This document shows positions 36,101 to 48,300 of a stretch of DNA of 64,000 nucleotides, piece after piece (within the stretch, counting starts at the first letter, position 1; the number at the start of each line of letters is the position of its first letter). The translations under genes and the position numbers were made by a program. The DNA comes from Diphasiastrum complanatum (lineage: Eukaryota > Streptophyta > Lycopodiopsida > Lycopodiales > Lycopodiaceae), in assembly GCA_029204225.1 (NCBI GenBank), contig MU832145.1, positions 20,880-84,879 on the forward strand. Reading direction: 5' to 3'. The notes under the pieces are model-generated. The model was not told the origin of the DNA. It did no database searches and worked only from the letters and a program-made list of their open reading frames with translations.

Positions 36101-37758
36101 CTTAGTGATCGTCAATTTCGTTGGTTGCAGTTTTTACAGTCTTTTAATTTCTCCATATTGTATCGTCCTGGTCGTGCTAACACTGCTGCTGATGCATTAT
36201 CTCGTCTTCTAGCTTTGTTAAATACACTCGTTTCTACTATTCCTCCATGGTTTGATGCCCTACCTGCAGCATACCTTACATGTTCTGATTTTCGTGATGT
36301 TTATAGTTCTGCCCCACCTGTTTCGTCCAGTCCTCATCAGGTTTACTCCATTATTGACAATCGTCTTTATCATTATGATTCTCTTTGTATCCCTAGTTCT
36401 TTGGGTATCCGTTCCCAATTGTTATCGGATGCTCATTCCTCTCCTGTTGGGGGTCACTTTGGTTTTCAGAAGTCTTATGCTCGTCTCAAAGACCATTTTT
36501 ATTGGCCCTCTCTTCGATCTGAGCTTGCTGTGCTTATTCGTACCTGCCCTTTCTGTCTTCGTAATAAGTACTCCCGTTCTAAATCTGCTGGTTTGCTCCA
36601 GAGTTGGCCTATTCCTCATCGCCAGTGGACTGATATATCTATGGACTTTATCCTTGGCCTTCCCCATACCCAGCGTGGTCACGATTCATGTATGGTGGTA
36701 GTTGACAGGTTCTCAAAACAGGCACATTTTATCCCAGTTCGCAGTACTATCACAGCAGAGCAGTGTGCACGTCTGTTCTTATCAAAGATTTTTCGCCTGC
36801 ATGGATTTCCTCGTACTATCCTTTCTGATCGAGATAGTAAGTTTACATCTATATTCTGGACAGAGCTTATGCGTATTTTGGATGTTCAGCTTTTTATGGG
36901 TTTCTGCTTATCATTCTACTTCTGATGGGCAGTCCTGAGGTCCTTAACAGGATCCTTGAGGATTATTTACGCCATTTTGCTACTCCTTCAGGGAAGGATT
37001 GGGATCAGCATTTATGTTTAGCAGAGCATAGCTATAATAGCTCTGTTAGTACCAGCACAGGTGTCTCTCCATTTTTATTATCTCATGGCTATGCACCTCT
37101 TTTACCTGGCATTCCTCTTCCTCCTGAGGATATACCTGTTACACTTGCATCTTTTCTATCAGGTGCTCGAGAGCTTATTACTCGGGCCAGTTCTCATTTA
37201 CAGCATGTTCAGCAGCGTTATCAGACCTCAGTTGATCGTCACCGCCGCCATGTTGAGTTTCAGCTTGGAGATATGGTTTTTCTACGCTTACGGTTTGCAC
37301 GTCATCATTTTGTCCAGGGCCATGCTTCTACTGAGAAGCTTGCACCACGTTATTATGGGCCTTATCGCATTGTGGAGGTTCTTAGTCTAGTTACATATCG
37401 CTTACAGCTTCCTGCTTCCACACGCGCCTATGATGTATTCCATGTCAGTTTATTACGTGCTGCTATCGAGGATGACGCTCCTTGTGATTCTGAGTTTCCT
37501 ACTGCTCCAGAGTTATTTCCATTTTTACCTGCTGCTATATTACAGGTCCGTCTATACCATAGTCGACGCCGCCGGCAGATTCAGTTTTTGGTCCAGTGGG
37601 ATGGTCGTCCTATTGAGGAGGCCACATGGGAGCCTATTGATGTGTTTTATCATACACCATTACTTGCGGATCAGGCTCGTGCTCTTGCTGCACTTGTTGA
37701 TTCCTCTACATCAGATGTTCCTCTAGCTGTTGATGCACCAGGGCTTGCTGCTACTTGA
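33117..37758 (+). pseudogene. Ty3/gypsy gag-pol of gypsy-B, three frameshifts and one stop
   Basis: ATG 33117 (MAHSPTPSE). Gag with GSSDGNLLENSFAKLDTYF and AATWWRVYRVD; a frame change near 33940; CCHC knuckle CFRCKSPDHLARNC at about 34130. Protease (ALVDTGSTHSFI, LGADWF), RT (LRSGYYQIRM, YFDDILIFS), RNase H (VETDASNVGLGALL), integrase zinc finger (CPFCLRNK) and core (MDFILGLP, LSDRDSKF, DGQS), then a chromodomain-like end (FLVQWDGRPIEEATWEP). A TAG at 35771-35773 and two single-base insertions near 36900 and 36931 break pol. Order RT-RH-IN and the C-terminal chromodomain mark a chromovirus. The polypurine tract ggggag abuts the 3' LTR at 37805. Confidence 0.92.
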
Positions 37759-37804
37759 TCCGGTTATCTTTTCGGCAGTTGGGTCTTTTTTTTGTGTCGG
37801 GGAG

Positions 37805-38272
37805 AGTTATGGACTCGGCTCATTACATTCGCCGCGTCCATTTACATTTACAGTTACTTTACTTTATGCATAAGACATTCGCCGCGTCCATTTACATGTA
37901 CAGTTACTTTACTTTATGCATAAGCAGGCCTTGGGCCCTTTTTTATTCATTAGTGACATTCAGACTATATGGTTGGCCTTTGGCCTTATTATTCACTATT
38001 AGGCCATTTGGACATATTACTGGAGAGTGGGGGGCCTTCTTGGAGGGCGCACTATTATCCCTCCCGTTGGGCCCTAGCCACTGGAAGCTTCCTTTTAGGG
38101 CTTCCTCTTGGCTATAAGTAGGGAAACTGTGTCATTTGTCATTCAGCTGATGATATTGATCTCTCTTTTTAGCCTCCTTAATCTCTCTCTTTCCTGCTTT
38201 CTAGGGTTAAGTCTTGCTTATGTGATGCTTTCATAGCTTAATTCTAGATCAGCTGTGGCTCTATTCGTAACT
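37805..38272 (+). mobile_element. 3' LTR of gypsy-B (468 bp, with 50-bp tandem duplication)
   Basis: Same termini as the 5' LTR (AGTTATGGACT..GTAACT). It is longer because a 50-bp unit (acattcgccgcgtcc...atgcataag) occurs twice, at 37825-37874 and 37875-37924, but only once in the 5' LTR. Apart from this the LTRs are very similar. Confidence 0.9.
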
Positions 38273-39972
38273 GTGGAGAAATCGATTGGAGAGGGTGGAG
38301 TGCCCCCCCCCCTTCCCTACATTCTTGTTCTTGATGTCTCGATGGTATTGTCTCTTCCATTTATGTTCATTGCATTTAATTCTTTCCATACGTTAAAGTG
38401 TTTTTCTTGCTGTCCTGAATTATAGATCCAATCTGCCATTTTCTAGGTTCATAATTCTTAATCATTTGTTGATCATTGCACATCTATCCATACACTTTCT
38501 AAAGTGTTTTTAATGCATTTTGATGATCTTGTTGAATCTTTTGCTTGCTGCCACAGCCACATACAGATCTGGATCAGATGTCTCCAAACAGCCAATTGCT
38601 CAAGATCTTTTCATCTTTATTCGTCAAGCTTCAAAGTGATTTTATGCTTGCATGTTTCTTGCATAAAGTCCTCTAGGAACTCTTAGACCTTACATGGTCA
38701 GTGCATACTCTTGCATGTTGCTTAAATGTTCTTGCATGTCAATGCATGTTAATTGCATGTGGTCTTTTAAGCCTCAAGACAACTTGTGGACTTATTAGAT
38801 CCAAGATCTCAAGCTTCCGCTAAACTTTGGTGTCTAGAATTGTGTTTTTACATGCTCTAGGCCACCCCGATTTACAGCACTCTGTATAGCAGATGGCTCT
38901 GCATTCATCCTTCCTTGAACTTAAGCATGGTTCAGCCTTGCTTGCAGGCAACTGCTCCATGCTTTCTTTTACCTGTACTTTCTATGGCCTCTACTCTGCA
39001 TAACCTCCTCCAAGCATTGAGTTCTTGGGCTAGAGTCACCCATCATATAAACTTCTTTGTTTTAAACTCAACATCTATAATGACTAGGCCTTCTTATGTA
39101 CAACAAACAGCTTTGCCCAAATGGAAATTTTCCTATTGTTGACACTTGGCACATGTAGATCAGTCACCAATCAATGCCACTTGGCAGTACCTTGACACAC
39201 AGCCATTATGCAGGAGTTACTAGAAACTTGTCTTGCCACAGTTTTCCTCATGTAATTCACACAATCTGATACATGTGGCTTGTTGTTTGGTCAACTCCTA
39301 TTTTTACGAGATCCATCCAACAGACTTGTTGTCACAAATTATTGACTAGTGCACTCCCTTTTTGACCAAAGGAGACAAAGCTCAATCCAATCTGGGCCAA
39401 TGGTAGCTAACAAGACCCCATAAAACATATTTGGGATCAATTGTGATTATTATTCTTAATCAGGAAAGGGACATTGAGTGAAAGAGACGTAATGTAAGGG
39501 ATCTGTTACGTCGTAGAGGCATCTATGTTGTATGTTGGATGCATCATGCTAACTCTGCAGTTTCTTCTTTATGATTAAATATGCGTGCTATATCCCTACA
39601 CTTTTTCTATGCCCTTGATCAACACATCATAGTCCATACGATCGAAAGTTGAACTCGTATGGCTACATAATTGGTGTAGACGCTTTTGGTCTTTTTAAAA
39701 CATTATAAGAACTTACCAGGAAGGAGACAATCTTAGTTCTATGGACCTGGCACTGCAATTTGAAGTTGCTATGAAAAAGTTCATTCTAAATTGGGTGCAT
39801 TTTTCTTCATTACTACTCTTCATACTTATGGTTGTAATGCTAAATTTATAGTGAGTCATTTAGTAACAGGAAGACTTTGTCAAGGGAGAGCTCTTTTTCA
39901 ATGTTTTTATCGTAATCTAGAGTGTAGTTTGATATACACACTTCCGAGTTTAAACTGCTCCGTGTTCTGCAG
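38273..39972. other. Non-coding stretch upstream of CSN7 exons
   Basis: A/T-rich, without recognisable transposon domains. Probably intron or intergenic sequence of the CSN7 locus. I searched by eye for the preceding CSN7 exon and did not find it. Short frames here show no homology. Confidence 0.5.
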
Positions 39973-40831
39973 CTGCAAGGAACAGAGTTTGCAAGTTCTC
40001 TTGATCTGCTTCGTCTGTTTGCATACGGAACATGGGCTGATTACAAAAGTAAGTTTTTATTCCTTTATGATTGACATTCATTTCCAAGCTAAGATGCGTA
40101 TTCAATCGAATAAATGCACGTTTGGCTATAGGAGTTGAATGGAATCTGAGCAGTCTCAGAAGGTCAATCTGCAATGTTCTTTTTGATCAGCCTAGTTAAT
40201 TTGCACGACCAGAATCTCTGCCAAGCCCTAACTTTGCATCCTAAATCCAAATTCTGGTGTGCTCTAAGTTATGCTCAACTATGTCCTATTTCTGCCATCA
40301 CCATGTAGTTGTAGTTTTTGTAGCATGTGGTTTGCTAGAGGTTATGGATTTCTGAACCAGTCCGTGAAAGCCTCACAGCTTACAGTTTATATGTAATTCA
40401 TTGTACTGTGTGTTCTTCTCAAGTAGTTAATTAAGTACTTCCAGGATCATGTATTTTTGTTCTTAAGAAGGTAGTCTTTTTCTGTGCAGGTCAGGCAAGT
40501 CGGTTTCCAAATTTGGAACAGCAACAAGAATTGAAATTAAAGCAGTTGACAGTGATGACCCTAGCTGAGACAGCGAAGGTAAGTTTGTAGGTACACTTTA
40601 GCTCATAAAGTGAAAAAGTTTGTTGCTGGATTGTTCGGAGAATCATTTATCTCGCTAGTGTGTGCTCATAGTGGTGAGTTCTCATCTCTTTTGTTACATG
40701 TTGACAGGCATGGGTAAATTATATTGTCTTTTTATGGCCAGGTTCTACCTTACGATCTTTTAATGCAACAGTTAGATGTCTCGAATGTACGCGAGCTTGA
40801 GGACCTCTTAATCAATGACTGCATGTACTCT
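39973..40831 (+). CDS. CSN7: COP9 signalosome subunit 7, three internal exons (PCI domain)
   Basis: Exons 39973-40048, 40490-40578 and 40742-40831, each bordered by AG and GT, join without phase conflict: 25 codons plus one base, then two bases to complete Ser. The product reads LQGTEFASSLDLLRLFAYGTWADYK, then KLKQLTVMTLAETAK, then VLPYDLLMQQLDVSNVRELEDLLI and CMYS. This is the PCI/winged-helix part of CSN7. The COP9 signalosome removes Nedd8/RUB from cullins and regulates ubiquitin ligases in the nucleus. No stop or frameshift is present, and exon quality is much better than in the surrounding elements, so this may belong to a living gene with long introns. Upstream exons and the C-terminal part (normally after CMY) were not found. 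Confidence 0.87.
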
Positions 40832-42294
40832 GTAAGTTTTAATAGTACATGAGACTATGGTGATCTTTTCATGCTTGATGTTATTGATGGAGATGCAGCT
40901 ATTTTCAGTCTGCTTGTATGTTGCTGTGTAAATGGTCAATATTGGATCTCTCAAAACAGATGGTTTTTTTTGTAAGACTGCATTTCTTGAGATGCTTAAG
41001 TTATAATTTTGCAAGTTACTAGTCTCTACAAGCATAACTAGGAGTTTTCTGTCATTCGTAGATAATCTCTTTGAAGTTGTCTTGAAGACCCCTTTATGCT
41101 TACAAAATCTGCTGTTCAACTGAACTCTATCAACAATTTTTGTTGGACGATTTTGTCATATTCATAACTAGCTTTTCTATTCATGTGTGTTGTGGATATG
41201 ATTTTCACATCCAACATTCTCTTCCTATCACATAAACCAAATCTCACATACACATTATATATCTTATAATCTTCAAGTCTATCAAATTTCTCGTTTTCAC
41301 ACACATACACATCTCTCTATCTCTATCTCTAACTCTCTATATTTCATTCTATCTTCCTCTCACATATACCAAATAAAAAACAAAACATTTTTGCAAATTT
41401 TTTAATGCACTATATAAGCCTACTCTTCCCAAATACAATCATATGTATTGTTGATGCACCAAGGTTGCATTGAACCGCGGTTCAAACCATCGAATCGGAC
41501 GGACCCGGTTCAAACCGTTCGAACCGTCTGCTAGACCCTAAACCCGAATCTCAAACGGTTCCCGCCCGAGAGAGAGAAATACAAGACCGCACTTAGTTCC
41601 TCTTGACAAAGCAAGACTGAAATCTTTTAAAGCCTTTATTCATAATCCAACAAGGTAAAGTGCAGTTGAAAAGTAAAATACAGTACTATAAAGCAACATA
41701 AAACATAACCACTTTTAAGACGTCCAGCTGATACCTGCCACCATTCCACAAAACAAAACCGCTCAAGTTAGTTTAGTGAGGAAGACATGTGTCATGGCTG
41801 AATGACAGTTGTTATTCATGTTCAAAAGAAGTTATACTACTTAACAACTTTGAGTAGCATTTTAAAACATAGTCCAGTCTTCCTAAACAAACGATGTTTT
41901 AGTGCAATCTTTGCCAAGCCGTTATATCACCATATCAGGGCGAGTGCCATGCTGATCAGCTTACGGGCAATCGGTCCATATCAGTTCGTTTTAAACATAG
42001 AAGAGTATGAAAAGTTTTAACCGTTACAATTTTACTTAGCCAAAAGACCTGGTGTGGACACGTGTGCTGGTGTAAGAGCAAATCCATGCTATACTGACCC
42101 AAGTGACGCTTACAGAGTAAGGTATGTCACGCACTGTTGTCCATACACCTGAGCATATCCATGCTTTCCAGTTGTATCTCACCAAGTAAAGTAACACAGA
42201 AACGGATAAGGTTGAGTGTTTCCATGATTGTTATATATGAATAATATAACAACCATGGCATAAGGACACTGTGTAGGAAAGATGTGATTAGTAA
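40832..42294. other. Non-coding stretch between CSN7 exons and gypsy-C
   Basis: Probably intron or downstream sequence. It contains a short aaccg/cggtt-rich palindromic patch at about 41470-41560. No gene recognised. The last five bases (agtaa, 42290-42294) are the gypsy-C target duplication. Confidence 0.5.
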
Positions 42295-42759
42295 AGTTAC
42301 GGACTACAGGATACAGGGCTACTGGGCTACTCTGCATATATTCCGCAGGCCTCTTTACATTTACTGTTGGTTATGTATATTTCTGGCTACGCATTTTATA
42401 TTAGTCATGTACAGGCCCCAAAGCCTTTTTATATGCTTATGACCCGCACTGGGTCCTTTTTTATGATATTGACTGGCCTTGGGTCCTTATTATATGGTTA
42501 TGTGTGGAGTGGGGGCCCGTAGGAGGGCGCACTATTTTCCCTCCACATTTTGCCTCCCTTTACTTTTGAATTCCTATTTTAGGGTTCATTGGTAGGGTAT
42601 TTATAAGGGCATTTGTACACTCATTTTTCAGATTATTGATTGGTATTGCTTGGGCTCTTCGTGGGAGAACCTATTGTCTTGTCTATTGCTTGTAGGGCTT
42701 TAGTCTATTGATGTCTTTTATGCTTCATTGATTCAACACCTGAAATTTTGATCATAACT
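42295..42759 (+). mobile_element. 5' LTR of gypsy-C (465 bp)
   Basis: Begins AGTTACGGACTAC and ends GATCATAACT; the primer-binding site TGGTATCAGAGC follows at 42760-42771. Preceded by AGTAA (42290-42294), which recurs after the 3' LTR at 51840-51844. This fixes the termini as AGT..ACT. It holds the unoccupied target (attggtagggtatttat, about 42588-42604) of the gypsy-A2 insertion. Confidence 0.92.
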
Positions 42760-42771
42760 TGGTATCAGAGC

Positions 42772-42982
42772 ACTTTCCCGATTGCTGAATTTCAGATCTG
42801 ATTTTCTGATTGGGTGCCCATTTTCCTTGCTGATTTTTCTCTCTTTGCTGAGGGCTTTCGTCTCTTTGCTTCAGCAACATTCAGCACAGTTTGGAGGAGG
42901 ACCAACTCCCATCAGAGCATTTTCCTTGGCGGAGCTTTAGCAGACAGTTAGCGGAAGTACTTCCGCTAAATTTGGCGGTCGG

Positions 42983-43044
<62 letters not shown>

Positions 43045-43551
43045 TGGGCAGATTATTTCCGGCGCCCAAGTTCCAAATCCTTTTCCCCCTTTTTTTTTTG
43101 AATCCTCCATTTGATTCAGGGAGAGGATTCCCAGCCATCTTTTCAGCATTGATTGGAGGCTGTCCAGCGCCCTACTTCATCACATTTTTCAGCCATTGTT
43201 CCAGCCATATTTCAGTTTTGATTGGAGGCTGTCCATCGCCCTATTTCATCACGTTTTCCACAGATTTCCAGCCATATTTTCAGCATTGATTGGAGGCTAT
43301 CCAGCGCCCGCTTTCATTCTCCTTGTGGTCACATTTTCCAGCCAGCTCTTCACACACGCTTGGAGCTCTATCGAGAGGTATCTTTGCTGGTTTTTCCTTG
43401 CTTTCCACACCTTTTCTTGACATTTGTCATTTCCTTTCTTGCTCTTAGTGTCGTTTGTGTACCTAAAGCGTATTTGGGGTGACGACAAAAGCCCGCTCCC
43501 TCCGATATTAAGCTTTTCTTACACTCTCTTCACTTCCTGCATTCCTTGACC
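42772..43551 (+). promoter_or_regulatory. Leader of gypsy-C with (TA)n and three tandem units
   Basis: Contains a (TA)n run at about 42987-43041 and three imperfect units of about 68 bp between 43139 and 43325, each with a gattggaggctgtccagcgccc-like core. A block near 43475 (tttggggtgacgacaa, then cccgctccctc) is shared with the gypsy-B leader about 75 nt before the gag ATG. Confidence 0.75.
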
Positions 43552-45062
43552 ATGGATACTTCCCCTACATCTTCTGAGCCTCGCATACCGTCTTCCACTT
43601 ACCTTGACGAAGTACGGCATGAATTCCGAGATCATCTTAGGGAAGCCATGAGTGATGTATGCACTGATTTACGCCAGGAGTTACGAGAGACGTCATTGCT
43701 CTTTCTGCCCAGATTGCTACACTATCATTACAGTCCAGTGTTTCTCCACTATCTCCACCTGTTCCCCCACAGCGTACATTTCCACCACCCGAGACACCAT
43801 CTTCTGGTCCTTTGCCACGAGACTTTAAGGATAAGGTTCAGCTTACTGTGTTTTCTGGGTCATCCGATGGGAATGAACTCGAGAATTGGTATTCTAAGCT
43901 TGAGACCTACTTCCTTATGTTTCCTAAGATTGACATTCAGCGAATACATTTGGCTGCTTTACATTTGGAGGGAGTTGATAGGTTTTCTAAACAAGCTCAT
44001 TTCATACCAATCAGACGTACTATTACAACAGAGCAGTGTGGTCGGATATTTATTTCTGAGATTTTCCACTTACATGGTCTCTTACGATCTATACTTACTG
44101 ATCGGGATACCAAGTTTACATCAGGTTTTTGGACAAAGCTTATGCGTATCTTGGATGTTAGGATACTTATGGGCACTGCTTATCATTCTTCTGCGGATGG
44201 TCAGTCTGAGGTTATTAATCGGGTATTGGAGGATTATTTACGACATTATGTTTCTCCTTCTGGTCGTGATTGGGATCAGCATTTATGTTTGGCTGAGTAT
44301 AGTTATAACAGTTCTGTTAGTTCCAGCACAAGTGTTTCTCCTTTCCTGCTTGCTCATGGATACTCACCAGTTCTACCCAGTATACCTGCTCCTCCAGATG
44401 ATGCACATGTTACTATTTCATCTTATCTTTCGAGTGCTCGAGAGATTATTACTAGAACTGCTACTCATTTACAGCATATTCAGCAGCGGTACAGGACCAT
44501 TGTTGATCGTCATCGACGCCATGTTGAGTTTGCAGAGGGAGATACTGTTTTTCTCCGGTTACGCTTTGCTCGCCATCGTTTTGTACAGGGTCTTGCTTCT
44601 ACTGAGAAGCTTGCGCCGCGCTATTATGGGCCTTTTCAGATTCTTGAGTGCCTCAGTCCAGTTACATATCGTCTTGAGTTACCTACTGCTACTTGGGCTT
44701 GTGATATCTTTCATGTCAGTTTATTACGTGCTGCTATTGAGGATGATGCTCCTCGAGATTCCTCATTTCCTACAGATCCAGAGCTTTTTCCATTCCTGCC
44801 AGCTGCTATTTTACAGGTGCGCTTATTGCATAGTCGTCGCCATCGGCAGGTTCAGTTTTTGGTCCAGTGGGATGGTCGTCCTATTGAGGAGGCTACTTGG
44901 GAGCCCATTGATCACTTGCAGCTACCATTGCTTCTCGGGATGCTCCGGCTTCTCTTGATGTTCCTTTTTCAGATGGGATATCTTGATGCAGTATTTTTCT
45001 CTGGCACTGGTTCTTATCTTATTTTGTCTACATTGGGGGCAATGTTCTTTATAGCCAGGGAG
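43552..45062 (+). pseudogene. gypsy-C deletion derivative: gag joined in frame to integrase and chromodomain
   Basis: ATG 43552 (MDTSPTSSEP) opens gag; a frame change occurs near 43730. From 43812 one frame runs gag (FSGSSDGNELENWYSKLETYF, IHLAALHLEG) and directly at about 43972 integrase (VDRFSKQAHFIP). Protease, RT, RNase H and the front of integrase, including the first catalytic Asp, are deleted without loss of frame. The second Asp (LTDRDTKF) and the Glu region (DGQSEVINRVLEDYL) are kept, and a chromodomain-like end (FLVQWDGRPIEEATWEP) follows. A non-autonomous element that would depend on enzymes made elsewhere. The purine tract agggag precedes the 3' LTR at 45063. Confidence 0.88.
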
Positions 45063-45363
45063 AGTTACGGACTACGGGATACAGGCCTACTGGGCTACTC
45101 TACATATATTCCGCAGGCCTCTTTACATTTACTGTTGGTTATGTATATTTCTGGTTACGCATTTTATATTAGTCATGTACAGGCCCCAAAGCCTTTTTAT
45201 ATGCTTATGACCCGCATTGGGTCCTTTTTTATGACATTGACTGGCCTTGGGCCCTTATTATATGGTTATATGTGGAGTGGGGGCCCGTAGGAGGGCGCAC
45301 TATTTTCCCTCCACATTTTGCCTCCCTTTACTTTTGAATTCCTATTTTAGGGTTCATTGGTAG
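45063..45363 (+). mobile_element. 3' LTR of gypsy-C, first part
   Basis: Same start as 42295 (AGTTACGGACTACGGG). Interrupted at 45363 after ...cattggtag by gypsy-A2. The remainder is at 51671-51839. Confidence 0.95.
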
Positions 45364-48300
45364 TGTAATAGATCCTAACACCACAGTAGGGCAAACACTA
45401 ACTGATCCACCCAACCTTGCCTACTCCCTGATATAGAGTAAGCCCCTCCTAGCCCAGTGTGAGGACTGGTAGCATGCTACTGCCAAGTGTCGGCCACGTG
45501 GCACTGACGTGGCCGACTGCACGTCGGGACCCAACTGGGGGCCCTATCCTGCTGACAGGGTCCCTAGGCTGTGTTAGGCCCGCCATGGCTATGGACCGTG
45601 CTGGGGCACACTACTCACACTGTCTTGCCCTGTTGGTCATGTACGCTGGACACGACCCTGACTGTGGTATCTGACCTATCTGTGTTCTCTAGGGTTCGGC
45701 ACTGGTTACGAGCTCGTAACACTCCCTCCCCCTTAAGAACCGTCTTGGTCCTCTAAGACAAAGTCTGGAAAAATCTTGCGAAGGACGCTGCCTCTTTCCC
45801 AAGTGGCATTCTCAACAGGCTGATCATTCCACTTAACCAGATATTCTCGGTATAGAGTATGACGAGTCTGCGTCTCTCTACTATCAAGAATTTCCTCTGG
45901 TTCATGTGGAGGTTGTTGAGGATCCAATGGGAGAACTAGAACATTGTCCCCTACCAGATTATCTGATCTGGTTAAGGCTTTTCGTAACTGACCTACATGA
46001 AAGACTGGAAAAACCTTACTGCTGTGTGGGAGTTCTAGTTCATAGGTGACCTCGCCTAGTCTCCTACTGATGGTAAAGGGACCACAATACCTTGGAGACA
46101 ACTTAGCACACACTCCTGATTTGAGGGTTTTAGAGTCAACTGGGACTCTCAAGTAGACTTTCTCACCAGTGGAGAACTGCACATCCCGTCTGTGTGGATC
46201 TGCATAATGCCTGGCTCGATCCTGGGATTGTCTAATGCTACGCTTAGCATGTTCTATCATCTGGTTTAGGTCTTCTAAAAAGTTTCTGGCTGCTTCAACT
46301 TTTTCTTGTTTAAACCCTACAGCTGTGGGTGAGCGTGGCTGAAAACCGTACATCAGCATAAATGGGCTGTATCCCGTAGCTGAATGTTTGGTACTGTTGT
46401 AAGCAAACTCTAGTATTGAGAGATACTCCTCCCAATTAGTCTGCCTCTTGCTGACGTATGCACGAAGCATATCCTCCAGCACTTGATTTACCCTTTCTGT
46501 TTGACCGTCCGTCTGTGGATGGTCAGTGGTACTCATATTAAGTTTAGTATGGAGATGATGGAATACTGCCTTCCAAAAATTTCCAGTAAACTTACTGTCC
46601 CGGTCGCTGACTATGCCGGAAGGTAGACCGTACAATTTAAATAGCCCGTCTACAAACAACCTCGCTAACTCTGGAGCTCTAACGGTTGTTTTGGTCGGAA
46701 TAAAATGAGCCATTTTGGTCAGACGGTCAACTGTGACCCATATAGCGTCATTACCCTTTTGGGTTTTAGGCAGGCCTACTATAAAATCCATGGAGATACT
46801 CTCCCATTTACCAGCTGGTATTTCTAAGGGATGCAACAACCCTCCTGCCTTTAAACGCTCTGCTTTATTTACTTGACATTTCTGGCAACTGGTTACATAC
46901 TGGTGGACGTCCTTTTTCATACTGGGCCAGAAAAATTGCCTACGAAGAAGCTCATAGGTCTTCTGTATGCCTGGGTGTCCCGCGCTAGGATTGTCATGAC
47001 ATTCATATAGGACCTGCTGCCTATAATCCTCTGAATTGGGGACACATACTCTATCTCTATAGAGCAAGTACTCATCCTGAATGGAATACTGTTTCCATTT
47101 GAATCCTTGAGTCAACTGACCCTCAACCACTGGGGTTTGTTTGGGTGATACAGGCTCAGAATCCTCAACGTCATCTGATGACGTATACTCGGACTCATCA
47201 TCATCCTCAACGGAAGCTGCCGTATTCTTGGATGAACTGGCACCAGCCCCGGGAACTGGTTCTGGAGTCTGTAACTGTCTGTTCTGGACTGAGTTCCAGA
47301 TAATAGAGAAGAATGCATCATGCTGGCATTTCCCTCTCAAGGACTCGAGTAACTCATTACGAATCTGAGTAAAACTCAGCTCGTTTATCATAGGCATTCT
47401 GCTAAGGGCATCTGCTACTGTATTGAATTTTCCACGCCTATATCTGATAGACATGTCAAACTCTTGCATCAACTCTGCCCAACGAGCTTTCCGACCTCTA
47501 AGCTCAGGTTGATTGCAAAGGTATCTGAGACTCTCATGGTCTGTCAGGACCTCAAAGTTGGCACCATACAAATAATGCCTCCAAGTCTTAAGGGCATGGA
47601 CTATAGAAAAGAGTTCCTTTTCATAGGTACTGTACCTAGTCTGAGCTGGCTCGAGTTTTTTACTCTCGAACGCAACTGGTCGTCCACCCTGAGTTAGCAC
47701 AGCGCCTACTGCAAAGTCGCTAGCATCTGTTTCGACCACAAATGGCTGATTGGGGTCGACGACTTTTAAGACTGGTGCTGTAGCTAAGGCTGTTTTGAGA
47801 GCATCAAAGCTCTCCTGTTGTGCAGACTCCCAAATGAACTCCTTTCCCTTCCCCTTAAGAAGATTTGTCATAGGGACTGCTATCTGAGCATATTCCTTGA
47901 CAAATCGTCTGTAATATCCCGCCAGACCAAGAAAGATTTGAAGTTCCAAAATATTCTGAGGTCTCAGCCAACTGAGTATGGCTTTAACCTTATTTGGGTC
48001 CATCTTAATCCCATCTGAAGAGATAATGTGACCCAAATATGCTACTTCTTCAACGAAGAATTCACACTTGGATTGTTTAGCATAAAGCTTATGCTTTCTG
48101 AGCAGTCGAAACACCTTTCTGAGGTGTTTTAGATGCTCCTTCCTCGTTTTGCTGTAGACAAGGATGTCATCTAAAAATACGACTACAAACTTACCCAAGT
48201 ATGGTCTGAGGACACTGTTCATCAAGGTCATAAAGGTAGCTGGAGCATTTGTGAGCCCAAATGGCATCACCTTAAACTCATAATGACCGTGACGAGTCCT

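Noticed and set aside
35796-37726. Overlapping Leu/Val-rich plus-strand frames in gypsy-B and gypsy-C resembling membrane proteins
   Set aside because: Shadow frames of pol; the pol frame carries recognisable RT, RNase H and integrase motifs.
32020-38277. 5-bp target duplication for gypsy-B (tggga / gtgga)
   Set aside because: The flanks do not match well enough to claim a duplication; the AGT..ACT termini rest on gypsy-C.
42987-43045. Frames rich in Ile-Tyr
   Set aside because: Translation of the (TA)n tract in the gypsy-C leader.
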